Assembly (NCBI GenBank): GCA_015055665.1
Contig: SVHX01000006.1
Location: 1-64,000, forward strand
Reading direction: 5' to 3'
DNA: 64,000 nt
Source of the DNA: Clostridiales bacterium
GTDB lineage: Bacteria; Bacillota; Clostridia; Christensenellales; UBA1242
Positions 33,613-41,497 of the stretch are shown in pieces (within the stretch, counting starts at the first letter, position 1; each line of letters starts with the position of its first letter). The notes below the pieces were generated by a model that saw nothing but the letters and a program-made list of their open reading frames with translations, searched no databases and had not been told where the DNA came from. A program made the position numbers and the translations under genes.

Positions 33613-33655
33613 TAAAAAAGACTGAGGTTACATATTTATGCCTTAGTCTTTTTTG
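33613..33655. terminator. Shared terminator overlapping the end of the convergent xre gene
   Basis: AAAAAAGACTGAGG pairs with CCTTAGTCTTTTTT. The right arm encodes the last residues (KKD) and stop of the minus-strand gene that ends at 33643. Confidence 0.8.
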
Positions 33656-34386
33656 TTTTTGGTGTCGTTTGAGTCAGTGCTTGTCTTGTTGCTTTTAAGT
33701 TGCTTTTTCTCAAGTTTTCTGGCTCTTTTTTCTTGTTTGCGAAGTACTTTGCGTTCTTTGCGTTTTGCTTTCTTTTTTAGTTTTTCCTCGCTGACAGGAG
33801 CTTTTGGCTTTGGTTTGACGAAAGCCCAAATTGCAAGTCCTACTTCGATTGGAATTCCAAGTATAAATATCATCCACATCCAAGGTGTAAGGTGGAATAG
33901 AGTAACGAAGATGGATGCTAATAATGTCCACAAGAAAATTGTGATTACGGTAAACTTGTAGATGTGTCTACCCCAATATTTATGGAAAGGTAGCATTACA
34001 AGACTAATGATTGGCAAACTCCACACATATACTTGCCATATAGCTTTGCCCATAAGTAGCTGTGTTGCAACGAAGATTACTGTGGCAATTAGCCATACAG
34101 CAGATGCTGCAATAAGAATCTTGGCAAGGCTATTAATTAGCTTCTGTTTGTCGCTAATATCAGACTGCTTAACTGCGTTATCCTCTATTAATGCCCTAAG
34201 TGGAACATTATAGATGATTGCAATTTGTTCAAGCGTTTCGATACTAGGTGTAACCTCTGCGTGTTCCCATCTGGATATAGCGTTGTCGGAGTAGTTGAGT
34301 TTAGCTGCTAAATCGTTCTGGGTGAGATTGTGTTTCTTGCGCAAATTTATTAAGTTGTCCGCTATTATCTGCTTAATATCTTTCAT
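33643..34386 (-). CDS. HTH (XRE) regulator with membrane domain (copy 2)
   Basis: 247 aa. Cro/CI helix-turn-helix at residues 13-65 (HNLTQNDLAAKLNYSDNAIS, RWEHAEVTPSIETL), four membrane segments at about 90-190, and a long Lys/Arg-rich C-terminal tail (about 45 residues) that could bind nucleic acid or acidic lipid heads. Paralogue of 30640-31239; the tail is the main difference. Its 3' end is part of the terminator shared with the alcohol dehydrogenase gene. Confidence 0.78.
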   Translation of the reverse strand: MKDIKQIIADNLINLRKKHNLTQNDLAAKLNYSDNAISRWEHAEVTPSIETLEQIAIIYNVPLRALIEDNAVKQSDISDKQKLINSLAKILIAASAVWLIATVIFVATQLLMGKAIWQVYVWSLPIISLVMLPFHKYWGRHIYKFTVITIFLWTLLASIFVTLFHLTPWMWMIFILGIPIEVGLAIWAFVKPKPKAPVSEEKLKKKAKRKERKVLRKQEKRARKLEKKQLKSNKTSTDSNDTKNKKD

Positions 34387-34473
34387 ATTAATATTATAAA
34401 ATATTAAAATATTAATGTCAAATTGTATAAGCCAATTTTAGTTGCGAATAACCGATCTTTGTCAAAATTCTAC

Positions 34474-34926
34474 TTAATCGTCTTTGTTTTTGTTTTTGCA
34501 AGATTTTGATGATCCGCTCTTGTTGCAATGGCAACCGTTTTGGTCGTTATTGCCCATTTCTTCTGCACTTTCGGTAGTGTAGAGGTTATGATTCTTTTCT
34601 GATTTTAGTTTGTTAGCTAGAGAAAAGTCTTCTGCACTTTCTGTTGATGCAAGAGCTGCATTGTGGCTGTGGATTCTTTTGTTTTCCTCAGCTTTGGATA
34701 ATTCTTTGTCATCTTTTTTAAATGATACAACGAATTTTCCTTTGTTCATTATAAAGTTAACTACAACTACAATACTTGCTACTCCTACAAGTGTGTAGAC
34801 TAGTCGGCTAAATACATTGCTTTGAGATCCGAAAATTCCAGCAACGAAGTCGAATTGTAGTATGCCTATGCAGAACCAGTTGATACATCCGACACAGACT
34901 AATAAAAAAGATATAAATGATAACAT
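34474..34926 (-). CDS. DUF378 membrane protein with long Cys-containing tail
   Basis: 150 aa. The first about 65 residues are a DUF378-type two-helix membrane unit (VCVGCINWFCIGILQFDFVA, RLVYTLVGVASI). The rest is a hydrophilic tail unusual for this family, with a repeated motif (STESAEDFS, TTESAEEMGNN) and a Cys cluster (NGCHCNKSGSSKSC). TESAEEMGNN resembles the C-terminal tails SAKEMGDN and SEDVMGDN of the 4.9-10.2 kb array. DUF378 function is unknown; the tail motif suggests a possible link to the array module. Confidence 0.7.
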   Translation of the reverse strand: MLSFISFLLVCVGCINWFCIGILQFDFVAGIFGSQSNVFSRLVYTLVGVASIVVVVNFIMNKGKFVVSFKKDDKELSKAEENKRIHSHNAALASTESAEDFSLANKLKSEKNHNLYTTESAEEMGNNDQNGCHCNKSGSSKSCKNKNKDD

Positions 34927-35072
34927 AATTTCTTTGCCTCCATGTTTTTAATACTCTTAGTTTGTGCTGAATATCACGGAATATGTACGAAATAATCTGA
35001 AATTTACTTTTTGTTAGTGTACAGGTGTTGGTGGGGGTGAAATTACCTGTTATTTAAGGTGAAAATTCGCAT

Positions 35073-35116
35073 ATTCCCGCCGAGCGGGAATTGAAAAATA
35101 GGATTCCCGCTCGGCG
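35073..35116. repeat. GC-rich alternative hairpins upstream of the GT8 operon
   Basis: ATTCCCGC-CGA-GCGGGAAT (35073-35091) is a perfect 8-bp hairpin. CGCCGAGCGGGAAT (35078-35091) can instead pair perfectly over 14 bp with ATTCCCGCTCGGCG (35103-35116). The two exclude each other. Strikingly GC-rich against an AT-rich background; about 130 nt before the GT8 start. Otherwise the gap 34927-35244 shows no gene. Confidence 0.6.
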
Positions 35117-35243
35117 AAAACAACTCGGGAAATTATTTGTTATAATTCACTTGAATTCTTGCGTAAAATAGGGTAAATTAGTGATGTAATAAATCGGAGG
35201 CGAGTCCTCTACTAATAAAAATGATTTATGGGAGAAAATAATC

Positions 35244-36257
35244 ATGCCAATTAAAAATGTAAAGAGAAACAAAAAGTTAATACCTATCTTCTGTGCAACA
35301 GATGATAATTATATGCCTTACCTTGAGGTGGCACTTAGGTCACTCAAGGCTAACGCAAGCAATCAGTATAATTATATAGTTCATGTACTTAATTCTGGAT
35401 TAAGAAGCGACCTAAAGGAAATCGTATCAAGACTTAATGATGATAATTTTACAGTAGACTTTTATAATGTGTCCAAATTCGTAGAGCCATACAAGAAATA
35501 TTTTAAGAATCTATATCACTTTACTGTAGAGATGTACTATCGTATCTTTATTGAGAAGATGTTCCCTCAGTACAAGAAGGCTATTTATCTTGATTGTGAT
35601 ATCACTGTGCTTGGAGATATTTCTAAGCTATTTAATATTAATCTTGGTAACAATCTAGTGGGAGCTATTCCTTGCAAGATAATTGCAGATCATCCAGTAT
35701 TTAGTAGATATTCTACAGAAGTATGCGGAGTAGAGCATGGCAAGTACTTTAACTCTGGTGTATTGCTTATGAATCTAGATAAATTTAGACAAGAGAAGTT
35801 GGTTGAGAAATTTATTTATCTTATCAACACTTACAACTTTGATGTTATTGATCCAGATCAAGCGTATCTTAATGTATTAACCAAGGGTAAGGTTAAGATT
35901 CTTCCTAACGGTTGGAATAAGCAGTCAATAGATATTCCTACAGAGGGGGATCTAAATCTTGTACATTATGCGTTGTACAAGAAACCTTGGCAATATGATG
36001 ATGTAATCAATGCTGAGTACTTCTGGCAGTATGCTAAGGAATCTCCTTTCTACCATACTATTCTTGAGAATAAGGCTAACTTTAATGATGTTAAGCGTGC
36101 TCAGAAAGAGAAAGCTAATATTGAAATTGTAGAACATGCTGCAAGACTACTTGATGTAGAGAAAACATTTAATAATTGTTTGTTCAAGGAGAGCAACTTG
36201 CTTGACAAATTGGATCTAAATGGTGTATATAATATAGAGGTGCCTAGCGAGGTATAA
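35244..36257 (+). CDS. Family 8 glycosyltransferase
   Basis: 337 aa. IPIFCATDDNYMPYLEVAL at the start, IYLDCDITVLGDI with the metal-binding DxD (about 117), YFNSGVLLMNL (about 170) and NLVHYALYKKPWQY (about 240) are GT8 hallmarks. Transfers a sugar, usually galactose or glucose, from a nucleotide sugar to an envelope glycan or glycolipid. First gene of a three-gene unit with an acyltransferase and a CrtO-like protein, suggesting assembly of an acylated glycolipid. Confidence 0.88.
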   Translation: MPIKNVKRNKKLIPIFCATDDNYMPYLEVALRSLKANASNQYNYIVHVLNSGLRSDLKEIVSRLNDDNFTVDFYNVSKFVEPYKKYFKNLYHFTVEMYYRIFIEKMFPQYKKAIYLDCDITVLGDISKLFNINLGNNLVGAIPCKIIADHPVFSRYSTEVCGVEHGKYFNSGVLLMNLDKFRQEKLVEKFIYLINTYNFDVIDPDQAYLNVLTKGKVKILPNGWNKQSIDIPTEGDLNLVHYALYKKPWQYDDVINAEYFWQYAKESPFYHTILENKANFNDVKRAQKEKANIEIVEHAARLLDVEKTFNNCLFKESNLLDKLDLNGVYNIEVPSEV

Positions 36258-36280
36258 TATTGTATATTAGTGAGGAATTA

Positions 36281-37108
36281 ATGGATAAGAGTCCAGAAAG
36301 ATTGGAAGTTCTTGCTAAAATAGAAGATAATGAACGAAATGGGCGTTGGTACGAGCCGGTCGAGAACGATCCCGAAGCTCTAGAGCTATTGCCTAACAAA
36401 GTCGATTATCTTAATAAGAAGCTAACTAGCAAGATTAAGACTTTCTTTGCCAATAAGGGAGCGACCAAATTCTACGAAGATATGATTAAGAAAGGTCAGT
36501 TTATTATTAAAGGTGTAACTGGCATTGAGAATTTTCTAAGCGTAGAAGGTGGAGCAATTCTTACTTGTAATCACTTCAACCCATGTGATAACTATGCGGT
36601 GTGGAGATCGATTAAACCTTATATGGGCAAAAGATTGCTTTATCGTGTTATTAGAGAAGGCAATTACACGAATTTTCCTAATCCTATTGGATTCTTTTTT
36701 CGTAATTGTAACACATTGCCACTTAGCCGTAATACGGAAACTATGAAGAAGTTTCTTTCTGCAATGAAGGTTCTTCTTGAACGTGGCGAGAAGGTGTTGG
36801 TATTCCCCGAACAGGAGATGTGGTGGAATTATCGTAAGCCAAGACCGCCTCAGCCTGGTGCTTATAGATTCGCTGTAACTAGTAGTGTTCCGGTAATCCC
36901 TGTATTTATTACAATGGAAGATAGCGAAACTATTGGGCAAGACGGGTTCCCAATTCAGGCGTATACTGTTAACTTCTTACCGCCAATTTATCCAAATAGC
37001 GAATTGTCTAAGAAGGATAATATTCAGTATATGGCAGATGCTAACTATAAGGCGTGTGTTAAGGCGTACGAAGAGGGGTATGGTATTAAACTTAAGTATC
37101 TCAAGTAA
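36281..37108 (+). CDS. PlsC-like 1-acyl-glycerol-3-phosphate acyltransferase family protein
   Basis: 275 aa from the ATG at 36281 (GAGG upstream); an in-frame TTG at 36260 is possible. TCNHFNPCDNYAVW gives the HX4D catalytic motif (about 97), FPEQEMWWN matches motif III, and VPVIPVFITM motif IV. Transfers an acyl chain from ACP or CoA to a lyso-lipid or related acceptor. The N-terminal 60 residues are a charged extension outside the core domain. Between GT8 and CrtO-like genes with short spacing. Confidence 0.82.
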   Translation: MDKSPERLEVLAKIEDNERNGRWYEPVENDPEALELLPNKVDYLNKKLTSKIKTFFANKGATKFYEDMIKKGQFIIKGVTGIENFLSVEGGAILTCNHFNPCDNYAVWRSIKPYMGKRLLYRVIREGNYTNFPNPIGFFFRNCNTLPLSRNTETMKKFLSAMKVLLERGEKVLVFPEQEMWWNYRKPRPPQPGAYRFAVTSSVPVIPVFITMEDSETIGQDGFPIQAYTVNFLPPIYPNSELSKKDNIQYMADANYKACVKAYEEGYGIKLKYLK

Positions 37109-37125
37109 TCTCTCCGGGAGTATAT

Positions 37126-37767
37126 ATGGCTCTATATTTGACCATAGTGGCTCTAGGTGTATCATTGTTAGCGTCGGCTAATCTGATATTTTTCCCTGAG
37201 TCGTTTGATAATTATGCAATATGGATTATAGTTGTGTTGCTACTTAGTGTTGTTGCCGAAATTGCAATAACAGCAACATTTTCTTTCCTTGCAGAATTAT
37301 TGCCAGAGAAGTGGTTTAACCCTAAGAAAAAGCTATTCCAAGTTTCTAGAAGAGAGCAAAGATTCTACGAAAAGCTTGGTATTAAGATATGGAAGGATAG
37401 AATTTGCGAATTGGGAGATTTGATTGGACACAACAAGAAGAAGGTTAAAGACCCTAAGAGCGTAGAGTATGTGCAGATGTTTATCCTTGAATCTAACCGA
37501 GCAATGGTAGGTCATTATATGGATGCAATTGCCTCATTTGCTATAGTGTTTATGTTACCATTTAAGTATTTTTGGCGAATATCCATGCCAGTTGCAATAA
37601 TTGCAATGATACTTAATTTGTTGCCAACAATGATACTTAGATATAATTTGCCTAAATTTCATATAATACTTAAGCGACTCAAAAGACTGGAAGGTAGGCT
37701 TAAGATTAAGCCTAGCGAACCTAGCAATATTGTTAGCGATAAGGTAGTAGAAAAACAACCCGAGTAA
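37126..37767 (+). CDS. CrtO-like (glycosyl-diaponeurosporenoate acyltransferase family) membrane protein
   Basis: 213 aa, four membrane segments (two N-terminal, two around 145-190). WFNPKKKLFQVSRREQRFYE followed by LGIKIWKDRICELG is the recognisable CrtO-family block, and LPTMILRYNLPK closes it. The family name comes from staphyloxanthin synthesis, but no carotenoid genes are here; many Firmicutes carry such homologues with an unknown acceptor. GGGAG lies 7 nt before the ATG. Acts in the membrane, plausibly with GT8 and PlsC-like neighbours. Confidence 0.65.
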   Translation: MALYLTIVALGVSLLASANLIFFPESFDNYAIWIIVVLLLSVVAEIAITATFSFLAELLPEKWFNPKKKLFQVSRREQRFYEKLGIKIWKDRICELGDLIGHNKKKVKDPKSVEYVQMFILESNRAMVGHYMDAIASFAIVFMLPFKYFWRISMPVAIIAMILNLLPTMILRYNLPKFHIILKRLKRLEGRLKIKPSEPSNIVSDKVVEKQPE

Positions 37768-37813
37768 TATATAGAGATTTCGTGAATCTATATTGTACTC
37801 AGGTTGTATTTTT
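37754..37813 (+). terminator. Terminator of the GT8-PlsC-CrtO unit
   Basis: A long stem: ACAACC...GAGTA...ATATAGA pairs through TCTATAT...TACTC...GGTTGT, then ATTTTTG. It starts inside the last codons of the CrtO-like gene. Confidence 0.65.
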
Positions 37814-37836
37814 GTAATATGATTTTTGTAATATTG

Positions 37837-38100
37837 CTATACTTGTTTGTTGTTTTCTACAATTAGTTTGTCAAAGTGAACGGTTTCGACAAAGTCATCT
37901 TCTCTAAATGTAACCGTTCCAAACATGATATAGTCGCGGATATGTTTGGCGAGAATAATTGGTGTTGGACTATCAAAGTGCTCGCATATTGTTTTGATAT
38001 AGAATTCAAAGTGGTCAATCGTGAAGTCTTCCTTGAAGGCACATTTGTAGCTAGCTGTCATTTTAGTTTCTTTTAGAGTCTTTGCGTATAACCTAACCAT
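37837..38100 (-). CDS. Conserved-looking hypothetical protein
   Basis: 87 aa, soluble. Features: KETKMTASYKCAFKEDFTID, FYIKTICEHFDSPTPIILAK, GTVTFREDDFVETVHFDKL. Mixed alpha/beta; I cannot assign a family. GAGGA lies about 9 nt before the ATG. Convergent with the CrtO-like gene and separated from it by that terminator. The opposite-strand frame over the same DNA has no start signal. Confidence 0.55.
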   Translation of the reverse strand: MVRLYAKTLKETKMTASYKCAFKEDFTIDHFEFYIKTICEHFDSPTPIILAKHIRDYIMFGTVTFREDDFVETVHFDKLIVENNKQV

Positions 38101-38298
38101 TTATATAATCCTCGGTGTTTAAATTTATCCTAAATATTTTAACATAATTCGTGTTAATTTGCATACAAATTTTACACATATTTGCATACAATATATCTGT
38201 ATTAATTAGATTTTATTAATACTTTCGAAACAACTTTTTGAAACTATTATTACAATATTTCAGGTTAAAAATTTTTGTAAAATCTATATAAAAAACTC

Positions 38299-38327
38299 TT
38301 GACAAAAATTATAGATTGTTGTAATAT
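38299..38327 (+). promoter_or_regulatory. greA promoter
   Basis: TTGACA (38299-38304), 17 bp, TAATAT (38322-38327): a near-consensus housekeeping promoter. Transcription should begin a few bases before the leader hairpin. Confidence 0.65.
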
Positions 38328-38340
38328 ATTGTACGTTGAT

Positions 38341-38366
38341 GAACTTGCAAAGCAATTTGCGAGTTC
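38341..38366 (+). promoter_or_regulatory. Leader hairpin of greA
   Basis: GAACTTGCAAA-GCAA-TTTGCGAGTTC forms an 11-bp stem (one mismatch-type pair) near the very 5' end of the transcript, followed by a T-rich stretch. It may act as an attenuator or mRNA stabiliser. Confidence 0.5.
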
Positions 38367-38400
38367 TAATTTTACTTTTTGATACAAGGAGAAAATGAAA

Positions 38401-38868
38401 ATGGCAGAGGTATTTTTAACAAAGGAAGCATACAAAGAATTAGAGGAAAGGCTTGCTTATCTCAAGAGTGACGGAAGAGTTGATGTTGCTGAGAAGATAA
38501 GAGTTGCTAGATCCTTTGGCGATATTAGTGAGAATAGCGAATATGATGCAGCTAGGGAAGAAGAGGCTCTTCTTGAGCAGGAAATTGTTCAGATAGAAGA
38601 GAACTTGAGAAACGCTAAGATTATCAAGGGCAAGGGTGATACTTCTAAGGTTGGTGTAGGATGTACTGTTGAGGTATTAGATATGGAATTTAACGAGAAT
38701 CTTACACTAAGAATTATGGGAAGTATCGAAAGTGATCCTACTATTGGTCAAATTAGTAACGAAAGCCCAACTGGTAGAGCCCTAATTGGTGCAGAAAAGG
38801 GTGATGTTGTGGAAGTTACTACTCCTGCTGGATCTATTAAATATAAAGTACTAGCTATTTCTTATTAA
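38401..38868 (+). CDS. greA: Transcription elongation factor GreA
   Basis: 155 aa from the second ATG (38401), which lies 9 nt from AAGGAG; the first ATG (38395) is only 3 nt from it. Stimulates RNA cleavage by backtracked RNA polymerase. The N-terminal coiled coil (residues 1-75) carries the tip residues in SFGDISENSEYDAAREEEA; the C-terminal FKBP-like domain has GCTVEVLD, ISNESPTGRALIGAEKGDVV and VTTPAGSIKYKVLAI. Own promoter and terminator. Confidence 0.95.
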   Translation: MAEVFLTKEAYKELEERLAYLKSDGRVDVAEKIRVARSFGDISENSEYDAAREEEALLEQEIVQIEENLRNAKIIKGKGDTSKVGVGCTVEVLDMEFNENLTLRIMGSIESDPTIGQISNESPTGRALIGAEKGDVVEVTTPAGSIKYKVLAISY

Positions 38869-38880
38869 TATTTGAGATTA

Positions 38881-38912
38881 AAAGTTTGCAAGGAATCTTG
38901 CAAACTTTTTTT
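38881..38912 (+). terminator. greA terminator
   Basis: AAAGTTTGCAAG, loop GAAT, CTTGCAAACTTT, then a T-run: a perfect 12-bp stem. Confidence 0.9.
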
Positions 38913-39053
38913 TATTGATCATATCTGATTTTGTTTTTATTAAATAAGACAAAAAACAACAAAAAGCCATGGTGTAATTAAGGAATAATAACAAGGATAT
39001 ACATTAGTTATATTATACAATTATTATATATTATTATGATATGTGAGGATTGT

Positions 39054-41357
39054 ATGTGGCAGTTAAGCAAAAATGACTTTGTAGTAAGTAAGATTAATAC
39101 ACGCTTTCTTCGAGTTCTTGTAATGCTAGCGATATATGTGTTGTTATTAGGAGTAAACAATACATATATTTATAATTCTAGCTTGATGCCGTTTGGGGTG
39201 AGTGTTGTTTTTGCATTGTTATTTATGAAATTTAATGGTTACATACTTGCTATAATCTATCTTGTGTCTAGGGTATATCCTTGGCAACTTGGAGGTGTTG
39301 TTGAGGCTGCAGTTGTATCCTTGGTATTGGTATTTATAGAGTGGTTGGTATGTAGTGGTAAAATTAGATTAAACAAAACAAAAGTACTAATATGTATGTT
39401 GCTATCCATGATAGGTTTTTTGGTTAGAGGTTTTGGGGATTCTAAACAAATACTTGCAACAATTATTGCGATGGTATTGGCGGTATTCTTTCTATATTCG
39501 TGTATGTGTTTTTTTGAGGCAACGATAGGAAGAGGTTTCGCTAATGGTATTAATCTAGATGAGAAAGTATGTGGTGCAGCGTTGCTAATTATCTTCAGTA
39601 TAGGCATGGGTAATGTATATATAGGCGTTGTGAGTATAGGTCTACTATTTGCAACGATTATATTATTGCTTGTATCGCGTATATGTAATGCGAGTATTGT
39701 ATTGGTTAGTTCCTCTCTTATGGGTATTGGGATGGCAATTCTTAATGCGGATCCGATTTACATATCATTGTTCGTGTGTATGAGCGTTGCTGCAATTGGG
39801 TTTAAATGTAGTTGGCGTGTTTTAACTGGAGTGGCTGTACTTTTGGCGTATGTTTTGTTTGGGTTGCTTTTTGGCATAGGACTGGATCTTGGCAGTGTAT
39901 TGGGAGTATTGATTGGTGCAATAGTTGCAGTTTGTATTCCTAGTAAACTGTTGCTATCCATATCTGGCTTGCGACAAAATATCAAACAGTCTATGCTTGA
40001 TTCTGTTTATGTAACTTCTCGAAAGGAGATGGCGATTAGGATTGGCGAGCTTAGTAAAATATTTGCACGCATGGATAATGTATATAGGCAAATGATTAAA
40101 GGTAAATTATCTGTAGAAGACTCTAAAGATATCTTAAAGTCTGAGCTTATTGCAACAGCTTGTGATGGCTGCGATAATAGGGATAGATGCTTTAGAAGTA
40201 GTGGCGTTTATATGGATAATTGTTTTGATTCGATTGTCGATATTGGATATGCGAAAAAACGTTTAACACTTGTCGATCTGCCCGAGTATTTGACGATTAA
40301 TTGTGCCAGGGTTAATGAGGTTGTGCAAGTGTTTAATAGATTGCTTGAATCATATAATGACTATAGTGAGTCTGTCAATAATCTAGATACAAGTAGGGCG
40401 TTGATTGCTGATCAGTTAGGTGGTGTTAGCGTACTACTGCACTCGTTGGAAAGCAGCTTGTCTGAAGATGTTGTTGTAGATAATAAATCCTCTGAGCTTG
40501 TAAAAGAACGATTGATATACAATAATATTGCATGTATAGATTGTGTGGTTTGTGTTGGGGAAAATGGCGTAATAATATCAGCAATTGTCAACAACGATAG
40601 CGGTAATGACAAAACAATTGTAAATACGATATCAAAAATGTTTAAGCACAAATACAGGATTATGTCGCAAGAGGAGCTTGTTGGGGGTGTACGCGTTGTT
40701 ACTCTTGAAAGAGCGGATAACTATGAGATTGCTTTTGGTTGTGCGGTGCGAACAAAGTCCGGCAAAGTTGTGTCAGGAGATACGCACTCTATTGTTTCCA
40801 TTGGCGGGGGAAGGTATATGGCGTCAATATGTGATGGCATGGGGAGTGGTGCTGGGGCTCGTGATATTAGCCTGCTCACTCTTGATTTGATTGAGAATTT
40901 TTATCAGGCAGGATTTGATAACGAGATCATTTTAAGTTCTGTTAATAAATTACTCAGCCTTAATGAGAGTGAAAGCTTTTCTACAATAGACTTGTGTGTA
41001 ATTGACTGCAAAAAAAACTATTATGATTTTGTTAAGCTTGGTGCGACTAACGGTTATGTAATAAGAGCAAATAAGGATATCGAAGTAATATCTAGTAGTG
41101 GATTGCCGGTAGGTGTGCTTGAGAATATTTGTCCGCATATCACTAAGTTGTGCATTAGCAATATGGATATTGTAGTGATGGTGTCGGATGGTGTAGGTGA
41201 TGTCTTGGGAGATATGTCTGGATACTTAAGATCTATAGATATTATTAACCCTCAAACGTTGGCTAACGACATAATTAATTTGGCAATAGCTAAGTCGCAA
41301 GGAGAATCTTGTGATGATATGACTGTGGTTTGTGTAAGAGTGTTAGAAAATGTGTGA
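39054..41357 (+). CDS. spoIIE: Stage II sporulation protein E (SpoIIE phosphatase)
   Basis: 767 aa from the ATG at 39054 (GAGGA 7 nt upstream; an ATG 18 nt earlier lacks a site). Dephosphorylates SpoIIAA to activate sigma F in the forespore and sits at the polar septum. Residues 1-300 hold about ten membrane segments; 300-540 the central region with a Cys cluster (CDGCDNRDRC); 540-767 the PP2C domain with ICDGMGSGAGAR and VMVSDGVGDVLG supplying metal-binding Asp residues. Strong evidence that the organism can form endospores. Stands alone after greA. Confidence 0.93.
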   Translation: MWQLSKNDFVVSKINTRFLRVLVMLAIYVLLLGVNNTYIYNSSLMPFGVSVVFALLFMKFNGYILAIIYLVSRVYPWQLGGVVEAAVVSLVLVFIEWLVCSGKIRLNKTKVLICMLLSMIGFLVRGFGDSKQILATIIAMVLAVFFLYSCMCFFEATIGRGFANGINLDEKVCGAALLIIFSIGMGNVYIGVVSIGLLFATIILLLVSRICNASIVLVSSSLMGIGMAILNADPIYISLFVCMSVAAIGFKCSWRVLTGVAVLLAYVLFGLLFGIGLDLGSVLGVLIGAIVAVCIPSKLLLSISGLRQNIKQSMLDSVYVTSRKEMAIRIGELSKIFARMDNVYRQMIKGKLSVEDSKDILKSELIATACDGCDNRDRCFRSSGVYMDNCFDSIVDIGYAKKRLTLVDLPEYLTINCARVNEVVQVFNRLLESYNDYSESVNNLDTSRALIADQLGGVSVLLHSLESSLSEDVVVDNKSSELVKERLIYNNIACIDCVVCVGENGVIISAIVNNDSGNDKTIVNTISKMFKHKYRIMSQEELVGGVRVVTLERADNYEIAFGCAVRTKSGKVVSGDTHSIVSIGGGRYMASICDGMGSGAGARDISLLTLDLIENFYQAGFDNEIILSSVNKLLSLNESESFSTIDLCVIDCKKNYYDFVKLGATNGYVIRANKDIEVISSSGLPVGVLENICPHITKLCISNMDIVVMVSDGVGDVLGDMSGYLRSIDIINPQTLANDIINLAIAKSQGESCDDMTVVCVRVLENV

Positions 41358-41497
41358 TTGAATTATTGATGCACGGGTGTTTTAGTGGTATCTATTTATT
41401 GGGTTATCTCTGTTTATTTAGTTCGTTGTATTTATTTGGTTTTTTAGTTTAAGTATGTTATCATTTAGTTAATGAAATACATTTAGAGGTAATTATA

